Of a stretch of 64,000 nucleotides of DNA, positions 23,101 to 34,250 are shown piece after piece; the first letter of the stretch is position 1, and the number at the start of each line of letters is the position of its first letter. The position numbers and the translations under genes were made by a program. This stretch comes from Ectocarpus siliculosus (Eukaryota > Sar > Phaeophyceae > Ectocarpales > Ectocarpaceae): NCBI GenBank assembly GCA_000310025.1, contig FN649729.1, positions 1,330,381 to 1,394,380 of the forward strand, written 5' to 3'. The notes beneath the pieces are model-generated. The model saw only the letters and a list, made by a program, of their open reading frames with translations. It was not told the DNA's origin and ran no database searches.

Positions 23101-24799
23101 CACGAAAACAGCACATTAAAAAAAAAAAACACACACACACACACAAGTCCATGACAGGAAGCAACAGAGTTAACAGTCCCTGGGAAGAAAACAACAGAGA
23201 AAAACAGCACTCGTTTGCGTGGAGAGAGCGCAAGCACCTCCGCGTATCCCTCCCAGTCCTGCGACAGCATGCCGCCGTTCGGGTCTACCATCTTGATGCC
23301 GTTGTCGGGCTCCGCATTGTGCGACGCCGTGACCATCAGGCCTACGGCTAGGCCGGTTTTGCTGTTGCGGATATCGGGGGTGGGGGTGGGAGGCACACGG
23401 ATCGATGTTTCATAGGGCAGCTGGGGGGGTTGATGGATGAGACCGCCGGATAATCGGGATCAAGCGGAAACTGACATTGGGAGGTATGAGGCAATGAATT
23501 CACGTCTTCTTTTGATGTGGTCGATGACAATGAAACTGAGAAAAATATTTCACTGCCCGTTGAACAAAACGTGGGGAGGATCGGGCGCTCATGAAGTGTT
23601 CACATCGCAGACCGCAGAAGTAAACGCTGGTGCTCCTAAAAAACCACAATATATCTACCCCGCCGGCCTGCATCTGCCTGATTCTGATCCTTAATGCCTG
23701 CTTGCCACCCTACTCCACACCTCCTGCAAGCCCGACGCTTAGCGACCGAACAACGGTACCCTCTAAATCTGGTATGGTCTTGAAAAATTTCGACAGACAA
23801 ACGGTATAGCGACGCCCCGACCGGCTTTACGGGAGACAGGGGCACGCACCGGCTCCTTAAAACCGCCAGCATGCCCATGCGCAGGAACGTCGAGTCCAAT
23901 AGCTCGGCGCGATCCCGGAAACCTGAGGCAGCAGCAGCAACGCCCGTCATGGCGGGTGCAAGCGGTGTCGGTATCTAGTGATCACTTCAGTCGGCATCGT
24001 GCTTTCGGAACGTGCAAAGGCGTTTCCTGCTTTGCGTAGACTGTAGATTTGCTCTTGGTGCCCGTTGAAACGCTACTACTGTGTAGTCGGTGTCACGGAA
24101 GAGCACGCTCACGTTCTCACTTAATATGTCTACGCAGTGAGAAAGGACCACGGGAGACTGCTGTTGTGGTAGACATCATGCTTAGCACCGTAGCACCGGC
24201 AGCATCATTTTTGTAGCGCAAGACGCCAAGTAACGTACATACAACGATGGGCACAAATACACATGCTTTGTTTATCTTCCAGAAACGTTTGTATGATGCG
24301 GTGCCTCGAAGTGGGGGGATACTCGAAACAGGTATGCATACGTACGCAGGTAAGACATTTTCAGGTTTGCAAAAAATGGTCAAATTGCCTCTTTGGTTGG
24401 TTGAGATTCGCCGGGATCTTCGAGTCAGAAAAACACGTCAGCTTGTGGGGTTGTTCCTGCTGATTGCTTTATTTCATCTTGCATCACATCACCCCTTGAT
24501 GACGCTGTGCTCTCATGAGCAAGCCCACTCCGGAGGGATCCCTTGTACCATCTGGTAAAACAAGTTTTGTGCCTCGGGGCACAGCACAACCACTCACCCG
24601 CTGTTCCATACTTGAGCACCTTGTCCGGTTTGGCGACCTTGCATTCCTCCGTGAGAAGGTTCGGGTACTTCTTCTCCACGAGGTTCCCCTGCACCTGCCC
24701 CACTGATTTAACATTAATAAAAAAATGTAACGGCCGGGAGGGTTTAGTGATAGGGGAAGAGCGAAAGAGGAGGCAGAGTTGCCTCTTGGATAACGGCAA
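12383..24799 (-). CDS. PGM3: Phosphoacetylglucosamine mutase
   Basis: Converts GlcNAc-6-phosphate to GlcNAc-1-phosphate in cytosolic UDP-GlcNAc synthesis, feeding N-glycans and GPI anchors. Exons high to low: (24799 or 24702)-24598, 23922-23850, 23361-23238, 22816-22637, 21943-21825, 21299-21187, 20598-20471, 20087-19983, 16434-16328, 15725-15635, 15042-14990, 14427-14262, 13806-13663, 13345-13185, 12533-12383. Phases agree at all joins; about 600 aa, slightly longer than the usual 540-560. Landmarks in order: [14 protein letters not shown]; catalytic serine loop [20 protein letters not shown] (usual form GRDTRPS); [15 protein letters not shown]; Mg-binding [52 protein letters not shown]; phosphate-binding [18 protein letters not shown]. 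An insertion of Gly/Glu repeats precedes DTRPHS. The start is unsure: the in-frame ATG at 24799 precedes an apparent pyrimidine-rich acceptor at 24703, so an upstream first exon is possible. Confidence 0.95.
14108..14254. repeat. Compound triplet microsatellite (CAA/CGA/GAC)n
   Basis: Runs of CAA and ACG/GAC triplets with AAAAGC interruptions lie in the PGM3 intron, starting only a few bases past the 5' splice site of exon 14427-14262. The transcript strand is therefore GTT/GTC-rich right after the donor. The very long Ser/Asn/Val/Leu-rich frames across it are composition artefacts. Confidence 0.9.
16095..16225. repeat. Short spaced direct repeat in a PGM3 intron
   Basis: GGATGCACAACCCGGTTCACG occurs near 16108 and, as TGATGCACAACCCGGTTCACG, near 16204. 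Each is preceded by GGAAACCC. The spacing is about 97 bp. No coding or RNA assignment can be made. Confidence 0.65.
17527..17607 (-). tRNA. tRNA-Ser (anticodon CGA)
   Basis: Reverse complement folds as a class II tRNA. The acceptor stem is GTCAGCG with CGCTGAC (7 perfect pairs) and a G discriminator. The D arm is CCC-GAGTGGTTAA-GGG. The anticodon loop is TTCGAAA with CGA at positions 34-36, flanked by T33 and A37. The variable arm is long (TGTGATTTCACGC), and the T arm is GCAGG-TTCAAAT-CCTGC. The anticodon reads UCG serine codons. The last anticodon-stem pair is an A-C mismatch. No intron and no encoded CCA, as expected for a nuclear gene. It lies in the 3.5-kb PGM3 intron (16435-19982) in the same orientation as the host gene. 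Confidence 0.94.
18645..18690. repeat. Small imperfect inverted repeat in a PGM3 intron
   Basis: CACGGTGCCCCTGTCA is followed after a few bases by TCAGGGGGACCCCGTGG, its imperfect reverse complement, so a hairpin of about 15 pairs can form. A second GGACCCCGT follows about 20 bases later. It may be a remnant of a repeat; no function can be assigned. Confidence 0.5.
21751..21790. repeat. CAG-rich microsatellite in a PGM3 intron
   Basis: CAG triplets interrupted by CGG, GGC and GGCAG lie about 35 bp past the 5' splice site of exon 21943-21825. Poly-Gln and poly-Ala frames in this spot come from the repeat and are not coding. Confidence 0.85.
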
Positions 24800-25068
24800 G
24801 TCGCGCGACAGAGCGGGTGTAGACTATGTTGCCAACGCTGGGGCTAACAGCGTGCTGTGGCCGCCTGCAGATATGTATACCATCCGATCTGCGATTGCGC
24901 GCGTAGGCTACTGCCACGTATCGGACGGCCCATGTATGGTAGTTCGGTGAAGAGTATTTGCAGAAGTAGACACGTGTGTTGAGGGACTAATGCCCGACCC
25001 CGTCTGATGCTGGCTGCATTTCCATACTTTATCTAATATACCAAAAGAAACAGCCTTTCCGCCGTGCG

Positions 25069-25531
25069 TAACTGCACCTGAGTACTGATATCACTAGCGG
25101 ACGTCATGAAGAGGCGTCGTGTATACTGGCACGTTCAGGTTTGCTGCTGAAGGTGAAATATCGAAGGTCGTAGTGGCGACCTTCAATCTCCGCAAATTAG
25201 ACCAAACTAGACCGACACCTAGTGTTTTGTACTGGTTGTGCTTTCCGCAATAAACGGTAGACCCCTGGACGGCGGGTCGTCAGCAATAGCTAGTGGCAAC
25301 AGCTGCTGCTGTAAGCCCGCAGTTCAGGAGATCGGGGTTAGTGATGGCGAGCACAAGCAGTACAAAACACTGGGTGTCGGTCTAATTCGCGCAGATTCTG
25401 CGGAGATTGGAGGCCGCTACTACAGTCTACAGTCCTTCGATATTTCAGTCCAGCAGCAATCCTGAACGTGCCAGGGCACACGACGCCTCTTTATGGTGTC
25501 CTCTAGTGAAACCAGTACTCAGGTGCAGTTA
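25069..25531. mobile_element. TA-bounded foldback element (MITE-like)
   Basis: Two long inverted arms, about 25071-25241 and 25351-25529, surround a loop of about 110 bp. The ends are ACTGCACCTGAGTACTG and its exact complement, flanked by TA on both sides as in Tc1/mariner target duplications. Other matching blocks in order are CACTAG, AAGAGGCGTCGTGT, GGCACGTTCAGG, TTGCTGCTG, AAATATCGAAGG, CAATCTCCGC, TTAGACC, GACACC and AGTGTTTTGTACTG. Arms differ by substitutions and small gaps, so the insertion is not recent. No transposase frame is present, so it would be non-autonomous. Confidence 0.85.
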
Positions 25532-26126
25532 GAATACTTAACCAACCTTATTTGAGCGCCTGCCGTTTCGGCCCTTTAGCTATTGACTTGAATTTTGACT
25601 GGTGTGATTTTTATCTTGATTTCAAAGGAGGCCTGTGGAGGTAGACTCATGGTATGTACTCGAGTATGTTTTGAGCAGCCTCTACTGCCGCCCTGGGCGA
25701 GAACCAACGAGTTTTTGTTTCCGGATGCCTTCCGGCAGGTCTTTTGTGCCTCGTGTGCATTTTCTGGTGCTCTTGCGGTTTGTTCCACAATCAGTCAACT
25801 TCCAACATTAGGTTGGCATCAGGCGATCCCTATAGAAACCGTCTAGTGTAGCTGTGGTGTTATGATGGTTAACAACGTCTTTTGTTTTTTGAAAACGTAG
25901 TTTTGCGATTGCGGAGGCATGCATGTGCTACCTGATAAAAAGTATGCCGTTTTTTCGTTAGAAGCGTCGAGTGCCGACGTGCCGACAAGTACAGACAGCG
26001 GGGCGATCCCTATGCAAAGCTGTTCCGATAAAACAAAAGATGTCCCGTTTGATTGGATGGGCGGAAGGGAGCCAGGCAACGGGAGAGCAAAGCATCATTG
26101 CTCTTGAAATCTGTCTTTTTCCTACT

Positions 26127-26133
26127 CTTGCCC

Positions 26134-26169
<36 letters not shown>

Positions 26170-26245
26170 CTTCCGCTTGGTCTCTACAGACGTCGGTCGA
26201 AGGGGGTGCAGCAGCAGCAGCAGCAGCAGCAGCCCCATGAGCAAG
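26127..26245. repeat. Facing (CTG)10 and (CAG)8 tracts forming an inverted repeat
   Basis: CTTGCCCATG followed by ten CTG units (26137-26166) is mirrored about 40 bp later by eight CAG units (26209-26232) and CCCCATGAGCAAG. The unique flanks also match as reverse complements, so this is an inverted duplication and not two chance microsatellites. Single strands could form a stem of about 35 pairs. Confidence 0.88.
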
Positions 26246-28135
26246 ATGACGGCGCAACAAGATGGGGGACACTTGCGACAAGAACAAAGAGAGAACAAAC
26301 CAGCCCGAACAAACGACCAAACTGCTCGCAACTTCCATACGTCTCTCTAAACGAAGGAATGCCTACTCCCAAGAGGGGGGCAGGATCAACGCGGCAGTGC
26401 TTGCTAGATGATGGGCCAGGGAAACCATCATGGTAACGTTAGATTGGATGTGTCAGCACCACGCAAAGGTGCTCATCGATCTATCTTTCCAGCGGCGGTG
26501 GCAGCAGCAGTGTACGAGCGATGTACGCAAAACCGGCCGCGCACAAAGAGTGCACAATTTGCACTCCGACACAAATCCGATACCTGCAGCAACAGCACAA
26601 GGGCTTGCAGCAGGGGCACTCGAGGCAGCAAGGACAGCCAACCATGGGCTTTCTCCTTCTCTCTCTTCATTCCGACGTCGCTGTCTCTCGTCCTCTTCAA
26701 AATTCCAATAAATACCCCATGTTGCGCAACTTGCGGACAGTCCAATGCACGAAAAAGTCGGTGCTCGTCTCAAACCTTCAGCCCGGACTGAGACCGTCTT
26801 CACGCTTTAACTCACTTTTCTTTCTCTTTCGAGTCTGCTGGTTGTCCTTGGAGGTAGGTTGTGATTGCGGCGGAGGCGTGGCGAAAGTTGTTGATGGGTG
26901 TGCTAGTGCCAAAGCAGCAGGCCAGCTGGACTCTTTGAAGCGGCACAACCTTAGATTATTACGCCGGAGTCCCGTCCCGAGGGGGTAAAAGTTCTGGTTC
27001 TCCCGGGCGGTTCTTCCGAGGGGACACATTAACCGTAGACGTCAGACTAGCGTCAGACTGACAACCAGACCACGGGGTCGAATCCTAATGATCATTGCCC
27101 TGTGTGGGGCGACATGCGAGAGGCGCATATTCGGAATCCTGTCGGAAAGGCAAACTGAACGACGGAGTGCTCCCATCCCTACCGCTGTCTGTGTGTTCAT
27201 CACAAGATCACAAGCTCATCAGGGGTTTGAGGTCAGCCAGGCCGCATAATTGCCCGCCGCGCTTTCTCTCAAGAAACTGCAGACACGGGCTGCGTACTCC
27301 GTAGACAAGTACCCAGTGGACCTTTTGGTACCCTGTACTACTGTAGATGTAGAATGTTTCTGTTTCGTCCTCATATCTAGACAACACAGCACAGCATTAC
27401 AGAGTACGATGCGTTGACCTCTAGACTAGACCATAGTATCCAGTACCTCCTCTTTCGAACCCTTTCGAGGCAAGCCCCCCCGGCTAACCGGCAATCAGAC
27501 TCACGCAACAGCACGGCAAATGCACCACCGCACATACACTATTCATGCACTCTTAGACTCACATGAAGCTTGCCGGAAGAACAACCGCTTTGAGCCACGT
27601 ATACAACAAAAAATGCAGCACACCCACACCAGACACTCTTCTTGCTCAAAGATGCAAACGAGATGAGAGTCGGACACATCGCCTACAAAAAACATGGATT
27701 AACGCATGCATCACCAAACAAGAACTGCATCGCACAAGCCATGTACCAGTACACAGCCGCGACAAGCCACGTACTGTAAGCTAGACGAAGTCTAGCAGAG
27801 AGAAGAAGATACATAAGACTGCAGTAGATTACCAACCAAGACAAGCACCCCCTTTAGAAAATACCATCACCCGCACACAGCTTCAGCTACACTCTGGTAT
27901 ACCGAATTTCGGTAAGTCATTAATTTAACCGAAGCTCCTCTGTCCAACGCCCATACCAACGGCTGGAAGAGACTTGCTTCTCGCCACGTACCCCGCCACA
28001 ACAACTGCACTCTCAGGTATACGTGTCATCAATCCCCTGAACGAACTTGCACATTACCGCCACCCACGTCACCACAGAACCATGGCAGTCTGAGGCGTTT
28101 CCCTCCTGAGACAATGTCCTCCTGCTCAACGTACA

Positions 28136-31100
28136 CTATTGCACGCTGTCGCCCGACCCACAGAGAAGAGCAACCCCGCGTAACGTCCAGTGACTGGGGT
28201 GCTTGCTCCTTGCGGCTAGGGTGACCAAGAAGATGATGTATTTATCGGTCCTCAGGGAGTATTTGTACACGGGGCAGTCGAAGCCCCCGTGGGGGCCATA
28301 GTCCCCGCTGAGGGCCTTCCTCTGGGCCTTGGTGACCGCTGTCACGTACATCACCGGCACGCTGCTGAACAGCTCCTTGGGCTTTGATTCAACCAAGCTG
28401 GTCCGTGATCGGATTAAAATATGCAACAACGCAACAACGGACGGACAACGTGGAGATTGTTTTCGGCATGTTTTTCTCTTCAGTGCTGTGGCGTTCAGGC
28501 CGTTGTCCCCGGCAGAGCAGGATAGGCTCCGACGCAGCAGGAGCAATAACAATCACAACCACAGCAAACCACCGATACAGGGGGGCGTCATTGCTGGTGT
28601 TTTTTGAGCTGTCGGTGACAAGGTCTACAACGAGACGGCTGGACATACTCGTGGAATTGGGTACACCTCTTCCGTTGCTTTCGCTGAAGCGTACTCGCTC
28701 TCTTTCCCTCTGTCTCGACCGACGTGATAGACTTGCATGTAAATATGAAACTATTGCTCAAGCGTGCATACACTCCAATTTTGCAAACGTGCGGCACCAA
28801 CTAACTCACCATCTGCCAACCAATTAATTTGTCCGAACACCCATGATTATATGTGCCAGGTTCACAGCAAAGGGACTAAACACGTCGAGGGAAGCAAACG
28901 AATTAGGCTTGAGCCACGTCCAAAATTCACACCTGTTTTCGGATCGATTCCACTGTGCACCGTCTAAATAGAGCCCGTGAATGTATACCCCCTCTTTAGG
29001 TGGGGCCTTGACCTGCTCTGACTTCTCGAACTCGGTCACCTTTTCACACAAAGCACAGGAGCATTGCGTGTCGCGAGGACCATCGACGAGTGGAAGGAAG
29101 ATCAAGTGCCTCAAAAATGGATGGGTGGCTATTGATTGGATGGAGATCGGGTTAGGCATGACAAGAATATCTTGTTGGACAAACCTGTGTCGGCCATGTT
29201 TATAGTTATACCAGGCTACGACTGAACGTGGGGGTACGTAACGGACAACGAAATACCGCACGCCTCGAAACAGCGGATTGTATTTTATCCTGTACTTTGC
29301 ACCCTGAATACAAACACAATGAAGTGACGTACCCCCACTGCTGCTTTAGAGAGCAACGACTGACTGCAACACAAAACAAACGCACTGTTCTGTCAGAGCG
29401 CTGCTCGAAAATGCTCGGGAATTCTGTGTGTCTTGTCTTCCAAACCCAATGTCGAGTGCACAGACTTTGGGACGAGTATGGTAACAGCTGGAGGAAGCCT
29501 GGTTACCTCGGTGTGGAGCACAACTCCGTCAAGGCTCCACCGGTCAGCCTTGTGCGCCCGAGTGACTTCTTGTTGAACCGCCGTCACAAAGCCCTGGTGT
29601 TGTTTTATAGCGGTAGATACGTTGATGAGGGCACGTTGATGAGGACAGGAAACGGTGGGCTCAGTAGAATATTATTTGCATTGCTAGTTTCGAGAACAAG
29701 GATATTTTGTCGGCTGACTTCATCACTGGATACCGCACTTACCCCTACACTTCGGCTTAGCTCATCTGAAATGCTTCGCTGGAAGATAGGTGCAACGTTG
29801 TTCTAACTTTTAATTCATTGGTATGAAGACGCTTCGATTACCCTCCAACGGATCACCTCATCAACATCGGCAGAGAGCGTAAGGCAAGATATTTTCGCTT
29901 TTTCTGTGTTCGGTACCTCCGCGTTTTCTCCTTGTGGAGAAAGCAAGCGATGAGTCGGTTGCGGGATGTACCGAATGATAAATCGGGTCTTCTATAGCCG
30001 TCCATACCCGCTGGTCGGAGATCCTGGCGAGCAAGAACCGCGGAGCTCTTCCCCCTGACAACACCAGCTCGAGAAAAGCTAGGATGGCTGAAGGTTCACA
30101 AAGGCATTAAAAACTGTTGTCCGTACTCAGGACATTCGGACCTAAACTCTTGGCACCATCTGTGTTCATATGCGCCCACTCCTTTGACTTTTGGGTCCCG
30201 AACTGCTACCCGGTACTTCACCTGGGGATTGAAGAACCCCGTCAGCCAGAAGCAAGGCGGCCTTCCCCCAGTGAGCCAGGTCGCCAGCTGCTCGTTCCGT
30301 GCGGTGAAGCTCGAGAACCAGAGCCCCAGAGACGCGGACATCCACGAGATCTCGTCACCGCCGTAGCTGAATACCCACTGACGCGGAACTCGCGCGTCGT
30401 AGACGGCGTTAATGGCCGACATCAGGTCTTCGGTTACGACGACCTCGCCCCGAATTGCTTGAAGAAGGGTCTTTGAACCGTGTTCCGGTCATGAAGAGGG
30501 AGGTTCGGCGGGGGGAAGTGGCGGGGGAGTAATGGAGACAGTGGGTGGGCTGAAGATGCGACAAACGGGGAACACTTTGCGATGATAGTAGCAAGATGGG
30601 CGAAGACTACGTCGATGACCCCTATGAGATCTTCGGCAACGATCCGACTTCCGCCGAGAACGGTGAACCGATACGCACATTATGTGATTATGTGCGAGCA
30701 TATACGTAGGTAAAGATGTAGTCTTACGAATTTCCTTACTCGAACACGGTCGGTGGCGGTGTTTGGGGGTTGCCCTGAGATCTGCATCTTCAACTAAGCA
30801 ACTCTACCATCGAGGTAAACAAGAACAACACTTGATGTGTGTGTGTTGCGTCGCGTAGCGCTGTTGAATCTATCACCGATGTACATGTGCCTCACCTTTA
30901 GCATACCTCCTACGTTGATGATGACAAGCTGGAGCCGTTGTACTTCCTGCGAACAGTGGATGGTAACGGTAGGTGGTAACAGCGGGTACCGGGGAGGCCC
31001 GCTAACGTGAGGCCCAACCCAAGCGAGAATTTGGTCTAATTGCAGAAATTTACACGATACATAGCGCTCCGCTTCTGAAATATTCCCATCGAACAATGAG

Positions 31101-34100
31101 TACATGCTCAACAATTGTTTCTCGTTCACGTTCCTCACATGGAAGGTCCCCAAAACATTTTACCTTCGGAGAAAATAGTATTTCGCATACATCAGGGACA
31201 TGCCCATCACATCAACTGTACAAGTTGCACCTACCTCTAAAGATATTAACGTGTTGCGTGAAACAGCCTCCAACCGTTTTAGAACACACGTTGCACGAGG
31301 ACACTAACCCCTTAGTATTTTCGGGCACGTCCACCCCCACTCTCAAGGGCCGGCGAAACTGAATGAGAGGCGATACATTTCAGTCTCCTCTGATGAAGGA
31401 CCACCTTCCGCGTTTCAAAGGAAGACTTGCCTGCATGAGGAAGATGTTGAGCGGCACTCCCAGCCCACCCTGCGCCGCAATGCACTCTAAGTAGGAGGCC
31501 TCCGTGAATCCCTCTGGCACGGCCAGCAGCAGCTCCGTGCACTTTTCTAGCACCTGCGTACGAGTACAGGCGTTGCGGTTTCGGGATGGTGGCTTTAGCT
31601 AGATGTGATAAGATTCCGGCTATCAACACCAACGAAAAGAAAAATATGATGTACATGGTTTTAGAGTCACCAATCGGAAACAAGGACCACAGTTCGCGAA
31701 CACATACTACTGCAAGGCGACTTCTATCAGGCTGTCGATAACACGAAGCTACACAGTATCACGCGTCTTGCGCTAGTACATCGAAAATCGTTTCCATTTG
31801 CTGAGCGGAGACCATTGCGTTAACTCGTGGATATCGCCACACCGGAGCTTCCATCTTGGTTTCGATTGCCCGTGTACTCGACGTGAGCAATTCTGACTCA
31901 CCATATCCTCCCGCGAACGCCCAGTGCCCCCTGTCGCCTGTTTTGGCTGCGTCTCCATCAGAGTCGCCAGGAGCTGCTGCCCTTCCTTGTTTCGGAAGGT
32001 CAGGTCGGCGTTGGGGTGTAGGCCGAACACCTCCGGGCCATCGATCCCTGGGAAGGTCTGGATGAAAGCGATGTAGTCCTCCACCTGATGTGGAATAGGG
32101 GGTTGGGGAATGAGGTACTCATTATCGGCGATGAGAGATGCCTGATGGGGCAAGTGAGGATCGTGCACAGGCTCGTTGCCACGCATGACCATACATACTT
32201 CTGCTGACCCGCCACTCCTACGAAGCGAAGGTGGGGTGCGTCGGTTTGCCCCGTTTCTTGCACCGACGGCGATACGCTGGAAGGAGACTATAATAGCGAG
32301 TCGCATCAGGGGCGAGCTTCATCTCAAGGGAGGGGCACAACGGAACCCATTCACGCGGTAAGAGGAGATAAGAAGAACAAGATATACAACTACAGCGATG
32401 GACCGCACACGCCGCCAAATACCGACTGCATCGTAGCTTGCTCGAAACAACCAGGTGAGAGCTTTTCTCTTGCTACCTTCGCAGTGATTATTCACGGGCT
32501 AGGCTTTTGCATGCAACTAGCTCAAAATCGCTCAAAAATTGCGTTGCCCAATACCGGCGTTTAGGCTGCCAAAGATGGCGTACATGTCTGTATTGAGGGG
32601 ACGATTTTCGAAATCAAGTGCCGGAAGCGGAACACTTCGTCGTCCCACAAAGCATCTCGTACACGCACCTCATACGAAGTCAAGTACTGCCGCCACTGCC
32701 ACAAAAAAAAATACATATATATATATATGCCTCGGGGCGCGCTGGCTCTCACCTCTTGGCTATCCGGAATAACATACTTGAACTGCGGACCGCCCTGCAT
32801 GGGAACCCCAGGGTTGAAGCAGAAGCTTGCCGAGAGTGCGGGGGGACCCATCCACGTCTCCGTGTAGGCTTTGAACAATCGCCGGTCGAGATCATCGGTG
32901 ATCTTTCCACCGTACTGTACCTCTCCCACCTATATATATATATATTGTTTTCAAGAAACGATTCGGAGCAAGAGGGGCAGAGACAAGCACAACACATTTG
33001 AACCAGAGGAGCAACAGGTCGAAGCATACAGCATGCGTGACGAAGGGCGGGGATGGCGTTAGGGCATGACTCTCGAATGTTGTCATCTGTTGCAAATACT
33101 TCGAAGTATGGCATACGACATCACCCGAGATGAGGTGCTCTTTCAGTCGGCGCCCAAGGTGGGAGCTCCGCGAAAACGTCTTGCTTTTTGACCCCAACGC
33201 TACCGTAAGCAGCGAAGGTTACACTTTCGAACCCCGCCGTCGGTTCACCATGTATTGGACGGTTGGCCAAGAAACGGAGCCCGAGTAGAGGTGCTTCTCC
33301 AAGAAAGTGGCGCACGCGTTGAGGTCGCCGTCGTTGAACTCGTACGGTATGCACCACCCCAGGGACCCGAACTTTCGTCGCTCCTGAGAGAAAAAAAACA
33401 TTTGAATCGGCGAGCGAGATATCGGCCGCGGCAGCGAAAGAGTACGTGCAAGAAAGAACCGAAGTGAGGGGGCATCGCGATGAAGAATACCGGACCTGTT
33501 TTCGTTGTCAACGGCCAGGGACAGCTGATACTGCTGTCCTCTCCCTACTTTTCTCGGCTTTTCGCTCACTGACCAGGAAAGCCTGGGTGACTAAACAAGA
33601 CGTCGCGTCCTTCGACGTTCCGGTGGAAACGTGTATTAGTTGCTTGCTAAACCAAAACAACTGAACAGCGTGAGTGTGATATTTCCGTGAACTTTCAATG
33701 GCCGCACGGGTATACTAGCACTACCGAAGGTCACGTGCTTCAGGCTAGTTCCGCCTGGGTCATGGGTCGGTGTTGAGGTGGGCGTTTTGCATCGGGATTC
33801 GGGGGGAAGGACAAGGGTTCAGGTATCGAGTTCGTGTTTGCCGTCCATGACATGAATGTTTCTACCCACCTGCACGACCGAGTGCAAGAAGCAGAGGCTG
33901 TAGAGGAGGGCCCGCCACTGCGAAGAATCGACCCGTTCAAGCTTGTCCTGAAGTTCATCCAGTCACACGAACCACGCGAAATTGGCTCGGGAAGTCTCAA
34001 GTTCGGTCGGAATGCTAGGAATTCGCGACTGTAGCCGACAGGATAGGGTATCATACGATTTGCACAGGCCCCCTTTGGACTCGAATTATGTTCCGACTTG

Positions 34101-34250
34101 GTGTTGCTGTGCCTGAATCGCATTCTTCCTGTGGGCCCCGACACGAGTACTTTACGGCAGCGTTTTGACCGGGTCTTCAGGCAGAGACCGTGTGTCGATC
34201 CAACCACAAATAGAAACTTCCGCGAATCCACCGAGACAACAAGAAGATGC
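28136..34250 (-). other. Dynein C-terminal domain segment
   Basis: Exons carry, in protein order, [143 protein letters not shown], then the last exon (28397-28136) with [22 protein letters not shown] and [11 protein letters not shown]. These are standard heavy-chain C-terminal landmarks, all present and in order. Compared with DNAH5 the last exon carries a few extra residues ([10 protein letters not shown]) before CPVY. Confidence 0.93.

Larger units (their letters stand above)
24800..28135. other. Intergenic region between the dynein and PGM3 genes
   Basis: No supportable protein gene. The stretch holds the foldback element at 25069-25531 and the CTG/CAG inverted pair at 26127-26245. From about 27.54 to 28.1 kb the plus strand is again A/C-rich. 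It should also contain the dynein 3' UTR, the PGM3 promoter and possibly a short first PGM3 exon that I could not identify. Confidence 0.6.

Noticed and set aside
25958-26436. Frames with poly-Ala, poly-Leu or poly-Gln that look like low-complexity proteins
   Set aside because: Every frame owes its length to the CTG/CAG tracts. No flanking conserved sequence or splice context was found.
27036-27100. Possible tRNA: a GGGGTCGAATCCT T-loop-like string after a CAGACTGACAACCAGACC segment
   Set aside because: No acceptor stem pairs on either side and the would-be anticodon stem does not close.
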